Source: Rhodomicrobium vannielii ATCC 17100
GTDB taxonomy: Bacteria; Pseudomonadota; Alphaproteobacteria; Rhizobiales; Rhodomicrobiaceae
Direction of reading: 5' to 3'
Assembly: GCF_000166055.1 (NCBI RefSeq)
Contig: NC_014664.1
Location: 2,387,501-2,451,500 of the forward strand
DNA: 64,000 nt
Positions 60,452 to 64,000 of the stretch are shown here, one piece after another. Position numbers and translations under genes: made by a program. The notes beneath the pieces were generated by a model that saw only the letters and a program-made list of their open reading frames with translations, was not told where the DNA came from and ran no database searches. Every line of letters starts with the position of its first letter. Positions within the stretch are counted from its first letter, which is position 1.

Positions 60452-61984
60452 CTACATGTTGTACGCGCGTTCGCCATGCTCGGAGATGTCGAGACCTTCG
60501 CGTTCTTTCTCCGTGGAGACGCGCAGACCGACGACGACCGAGATGATGAGGAACACGATCACGCTGCCGACGAGCGACCAGCTGCCGGTAAGCGCGACGT
60601 TCTTGATCTGGATCAGAACCTGAGCAGCGACGTCATACTCGCCGACCGGGCACTTGTCCGTCAGGATGCCGTTCGCGATTTCGCATTTCGTGTAGTCCAC
60701 CACACCGGTGCCGCCGTAGATCGGAGCGGCGAGAATGCCGGTGCCGATCGCGCCGAGAATGCCACCCACGGCATGCACGCCGAACACGTCGAGCGTGTCG
60801 TCATAGCCGAGAGCGCTTTTCACAGCGGTGCAGAAGAAGAAGCACACCGCACCGGCGACGAGGCCAAGCACGAGCGCGCCCATGGGACCGGCGAAACCGG
60901 AAGCAGGCGTGACCGCGACGAGACCGGCGACGACACCGGAAGCGAGGCCGAGGAGGCTAGGCTTGCCCTTGAACAGCCACTCGACGAGGAGCCAGGACAG
61001 ACCGGCGGCCGCCGTCGCGATGAAGGTGTTGGCCATGGCGAGAACCGCCGTGCCGTTCGCTTCGAGGCTCGAACCGGCGTTGAAGCCGAACCAGCCGACC
61101 CACAGGAGCGCCGCGCCGACCATGGTCAGCGTGAGCGAATGAGGCGGCATGGGCTCCTTGCCGTAGCCGATGCGGCGACCGACGAGCAGCGCGCCAACGA
61201 GACCCGCGATACCCGCATTGATGTGAACGACCGTGCCGCCCGCGAAGTCGAGGGCACCCATCTGGAAGCCGAAACCGGAAGCGGCGAGAGCAACTTCATT
61301 ATTCAGGGCGAGATCGGCGGGACCGGGGTTCGACCACACCATATGGGCGATCGGGAAGTAAACGATGGTCACCCAGAGGATCGAGAAAAGGAACACGGCC
61401 GAAAACTTCATGCGCTCCGCGAAGCCGCCGACCGCCAGCGCGGTGGTGATGGCCGCGAAGGTCATCTGGAAGCAAACGAACACGAGTTCGTGGATGCCAA
61501 CGCCGGGCGTGAAGGTTGCCGCGACAGTCGAAGAGTCGATTCCCGACAGGAATAGACGCGAGAAGCCGCCAATGAACGGCGCGAGCGCGCCTTCGCTGGA
61601 CGTGAAAGTAAGGCTGTAGCCGTAGACGAACCAGATCACGCAGACGACGCACTGGATCATGAAGACCTGCGTGAGCATCGAAAGCATGTTCTTCGTGCGA
61701 ACCATGCCGCCGTAGAAGAGCGCGACGCCCGGAACCGTCATCAGGAGGACGAGCAGCGAGGACACCATCATCCAGCCGTCGTCAGCCTTGTTAACAACGA
61801 GTTCCGGAGCTTTCGCGACCGTCGTCGCGGCGGCAGCTGCCGCCTCGGCTACTGCTTCGGGCGCCGCAGCGGCGGCGTCCGTTGCCGCGGTCGCGGCCTC
61901 CTGGGCGAGCGATGGATCGACGAGAGCCATCGCTCCCAGGGCTGTTGCCCCTAGAAGAGCTAGATTACGCCAGACAGGTGTCAT
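60452..61984 (-). CDS. amtB: Ammonium transporter AmtB
   Basis: Trimeric ammonium channel of the inner membrane, 510 residues. Signal peptide (to PSLAQ) and a long Ala-rich periplasmic lead precede eleven membrane helices. Seen: ALFYGGMVRTKNMLSML, VCFQMTFAAITTALAVGGFAERMKF, the twin pore His as VVHINAGIAG and FGVHAVGGILG, and WVGWFGFNAGSSLEANGTA. The C-terminal cytosolic tail (EREGLDISEHGERAYN) is the GlnK-responsive motif. The start at 61984 has AAGGG at good spacing; an ATG at 62011 is in frame but would overlap glnK. 16 nt after glnK: a classical pair. Confidence 0.96.
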   Translation of the reverse strand: MTPVWRNLALLGATALGAMALVDPSLAQEAATAATDAAAAAPEAVAEAAAAAATTVAKAPELVVNKADDGWMMVSSLLVLLMTVPGVALFYGGMVRTKNMLSMLTQVFMIQCVVCVIWFVYGYSLTFTSSEGALAPFIGGFSRLFLSGIDSSTVAATFTPGVGIHELVFVCFQMTFAAITTALAVGGFAERMKFSAVFLFSILWVTIVYFPIAHMVWSNPGPADLALNNEVALAASGFGFQMGALDFAGGTVVHINAGIAGLVGALLVGRRIGYGKEPMPPHSLTLTMVGAALLWVGWFGFNAGSSLEANGTAVLAMANTFIATAAAGLSWLLVEWLFKGKPSLLGLASGVVAGLVAVTPASGFAGPMGALVLGLVAGAVCFFFCTAVKSALGYDDTLDVFGVHAVGGILGAIGTGILAAPIYGGTGVVDYTKCEIANGILTDKCPVGEYDVAAQVLIQIKNVALTGSWSLVGSVIVFLIISVVVGLRVSTEKEREGLDISEHGERAYNM

Positions 61985-62000
61985 TGATTTTCCCTTCTTA

Positions 62001-62693
<693 letters not shown>

Positions 62694-62850
62694 TCAGCCT
62701 GGAGTGCGGCTCGGGTCAGGGCAAGGCATGGGACGGACAAGGTCGTGTGCCTGCGTCGGGGCGGGGGCCGGATAATGCCGTTGCGTCCTGAGAGCGCGCT
62801 CGCGAGCGCATCATTCCATCAAGTCGGACGCGGCTTTGCGATGAAGTTGC

Positions 62851-62890
62851 AACACGTGGGCTGTCGCTCTCACGACGGCGCCCACGTGTT
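62851..62890 (-). terminator. Hairpin after the yceI-like gene
   Basis: Stem AACACGTGGGC/GCCCACGTGTT (11 bp perfect), loop 18 nt, 12 bp after the stop of the YceI-family gene on the minus strand. No T run follows, so it may be a weak terminator or mRNA-stabilising end. Confidence 0.5.
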
Positions 62891-62901
62891 CAGGTTTCGA
62901 A

Positions 62902-63486
62902 CTAGATCTTCTTGTTCAATTCCGTCTGGATATCGATCGTCACCTCGTCGGAGACGAACGGCGCGGCCTGTGATACGCCAAAGTCCGTGCGCTTGATCGC
63001 CGTGGTGGCGCCGATACCGAGCGTAGGCTTCTTCGACATGGGATGCGCGCCGTCGAAATTAAGCGTGACATCGAGAACGACAGGCTTCGTCACGCCTTTG
63101 ATCGTCAGGTCGCCTGCAACCTTGCCGCTTTTCTCGCCCGTGCGTTCGAACTTCGTGCTCTTGAAGGTCGCGTCGGGGAAAGCCTTGGCATCGAACAGCT
63201 TGTCGCCCTTCATATGATCGTTGAACACCGGAACCAGCGTCTCGATGCTGTCGGTCTTGAAGGTGATGTTGACCTTGCTGTTCTCCGGCTTGGCCGCGTC
63301 GTACAGCACTTCGCCTTCGTAGGTCTTGAACTGAGCGCATTGGCGGCTGATGCTCAGATGGTTCCAGCAGAAGCGAACTGTCGTATGACCGGGATCGAAC
63401 GAGTAGGCCACAGGCTCAGCAGACGCGATGGTGGTTGCCGCGAAAAATGCGGGAATGGAAGCAATAAGAATTCTGCGCAACGACAT
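62902..63486 (-). CDS. YceI-family periplasmic lipid-binding protein
   Basis: 194-residue exported lipocalin-like protein of the YceI family, which bind polyisoprenoids or similar lipids in the periplasm. Signal peptide about 1-23 (cleavage ASA-E). The family pattern is clear: YSFDPGHTTVRFCWNHLSISRQCAQFKTYEGEVLYD, then KVNITFKTDSIET, FNDHMKGDKLFDAKAFPDATFKST and GDLTIKGVTKPVVLDV. Two Cys in the second strand (FCWNHL and RQCAQF) replace the more usual Ser/Arg residues and could form a disulfide or bind metal. Start at 63486 with GGAG upstream. Confidence 0.9.
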   Translation of the reverse strand: MSLRRILIASIPAFFAATTIASAEPVAYSFDPGHTTVRFCWNHLSISRQCAQFKTYEGEVLYDAAKPENSKVNITFKTDSIETLVPVFNDHMKGDKLFDAKAFPDATFKSTKFERTGEKSGKVAGDLTIKGVTKPVVLDVTLNFDGAHPMSKKPTLGIGATTAIKRTDFGVSQAAPFVSDEVTIDIQTELNKKI

Positions 63487-63696
63487 GCCGTGTCTCCGTC
63501 TGGTTAACCGTATGCGCCAAGCACAACGGCGCTCTGGGGCGAACAGATGGCAACTTGTTGGCGAGCCCGTGAATTTATGTATCGATTTTTTCATTTTCAC
63601 TGGTCGACCAGAAACACTGTTCCTTGATCGGGGAGACGGGGGCTTTGCTTTCGCGGCGGTGACGCCTATTTATTTAGCGACGGAACGCTGAGGCCC

Positions 63697-64000
63697 ATGC
63701 CCGAATTACCCGAAGTCGAAATCATCCGGCGCGGCCTCGCCCCTGCCATGGAGGGCGCGGCGTTTTCCGCCGTCACGCTCAACCGCGCCGACCTTCGCTT
63801 TCCGTTCGAGCCGCGTTTCGTCGAACGCCTGCGCGGGCAACGCATCGCGCGCCTCACGCGGCGGGCGAAATACATCGTGGCGGAAGCGGATAGCGGCCTT
63901 TGCCTCGCCATGCATCTCGGAATGACGGGCCGCTTCACCATCGAGCACAAGGCGGATGGCGCGGTGACGCCCGGCTCGTTCTATTACGAGCATGCCGCCA
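63697..64000 (+). CDS. mutM: Formamidopyrimidine-DNA glycosylase, 3' end outside window
   Basis: Oxidised-purine repair enzyme (Fpg). Only the first 101 codons are in the window. They begin MPELPEVEIIRRGLAP, whose processed N terminus Pro2-Glu3 is the catalytic pair of Fpg. The Lys of the phosphate-binding beta-hairpin follows in RRAKYIVAEAD, and MHLGMTGRF is the void-filling Met loop. There is no stop before the right edge. In alphaproteobacteria ubiE and ubiB usually neighbour this gene; what follows here is not visible. Confidence 0.95.
   Translation, partial: MPELPEVEIIRRGLAPAMEGAAFSAVTLNRADLRFPFEPRFVERLRGQRIARLTRRAKYIVAEADSGLCLAMHLGMTGRFTIEHKADGAVTPGSFYYEHAA

Overview
The window is a GC-rich bacterial chromosome segment with alphaproteobacterial gene content and order: a hemC-hemD-mic60-hemY cluster, glnK-amtB near an aminotransferase, ftsK and lolA, a YcjX/YcjF pair, MutL with its own endonuclease motif, DUF3775, DUF4142 and PRC-barrel proteins. 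It most resembles Hyphomicrobiales. A Rhodomicrobium- or Hyphomicrobium-like organism is a guess from overall flavour, not something the sequence proves. Both edges cut genes: an M23 peptidase on the left and mutM on the right.

Layout: 1-6.7 kb holds an M23 peptidase, pdxY, a CoA-ester lyase, two polar amino-acid ABC permeases, an unknown membrane protein and xthA. 6.7-10.5 kb holds two possible tiny ORFs, a DUF3754 membrane protein, and the first copy of a two-gene surface cassette (YadA-like adhesin plus a small secreted protein). 10.8-25.3 kb holds tex, a short AT-richer island with an unknown gene, ycjX-ycjF, a YeiH-type exporter with a LysR regulator, DUF4142, pgi, mutL, znuA and a second LysR. 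25.4-36.4 kb holds csbD, an isochorismatase-family hydrolase, manC, a small Cys-rich secreted protein, an RND pump with its adaptor, folK, an NYN-domain protein, a family-5 uracil-DNA glycosylase, DUF3775 and a complete IS630-family element. 36.6-49 kb holds hemY, mic60, hemD, hemC, tsaD, gpsA, a PRC-barrel protein, an ICMT-like methyltransferase, cobT-cobS-cobC, an alpha/beta hydrolase and a 63-aa protein. 49-54.2 kb holds the second surface cassette, whose adhesin has 1442 residues and about 22 near-identical 32-residue repeats. 54.9-64 kb holds lolA, ftsK, an aminotransferase, glnK-amtB, a YceI protein and the start of mutM.

The most unusual content is the duplicated cassette. Twice, about 40 kb apart and on the same strand, a YadA-type trimeric autotransporter gene is followed by a strong intrinsic terminator and then by a gene for a secreted protein of about 200 residues. 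The two secreted proteins are clear paralogs of each other. I do not recognise their family. Repeated linkage suggests a dedicated periplasmic helper or partner for adhesin export, trimerisation or surface function.

Other notable points are an IS630 insertion in which two converging genes share the duplicated TA as part of their stop codons, the Mic60-haem operon, an orphan znuA with a Zur-box-like palindrome, a candidate sigma-54 promoter before glnK, and an AT-rich accessory island with an unknown gene and a 20-codon ORF that has a very strong ribosome binding site.
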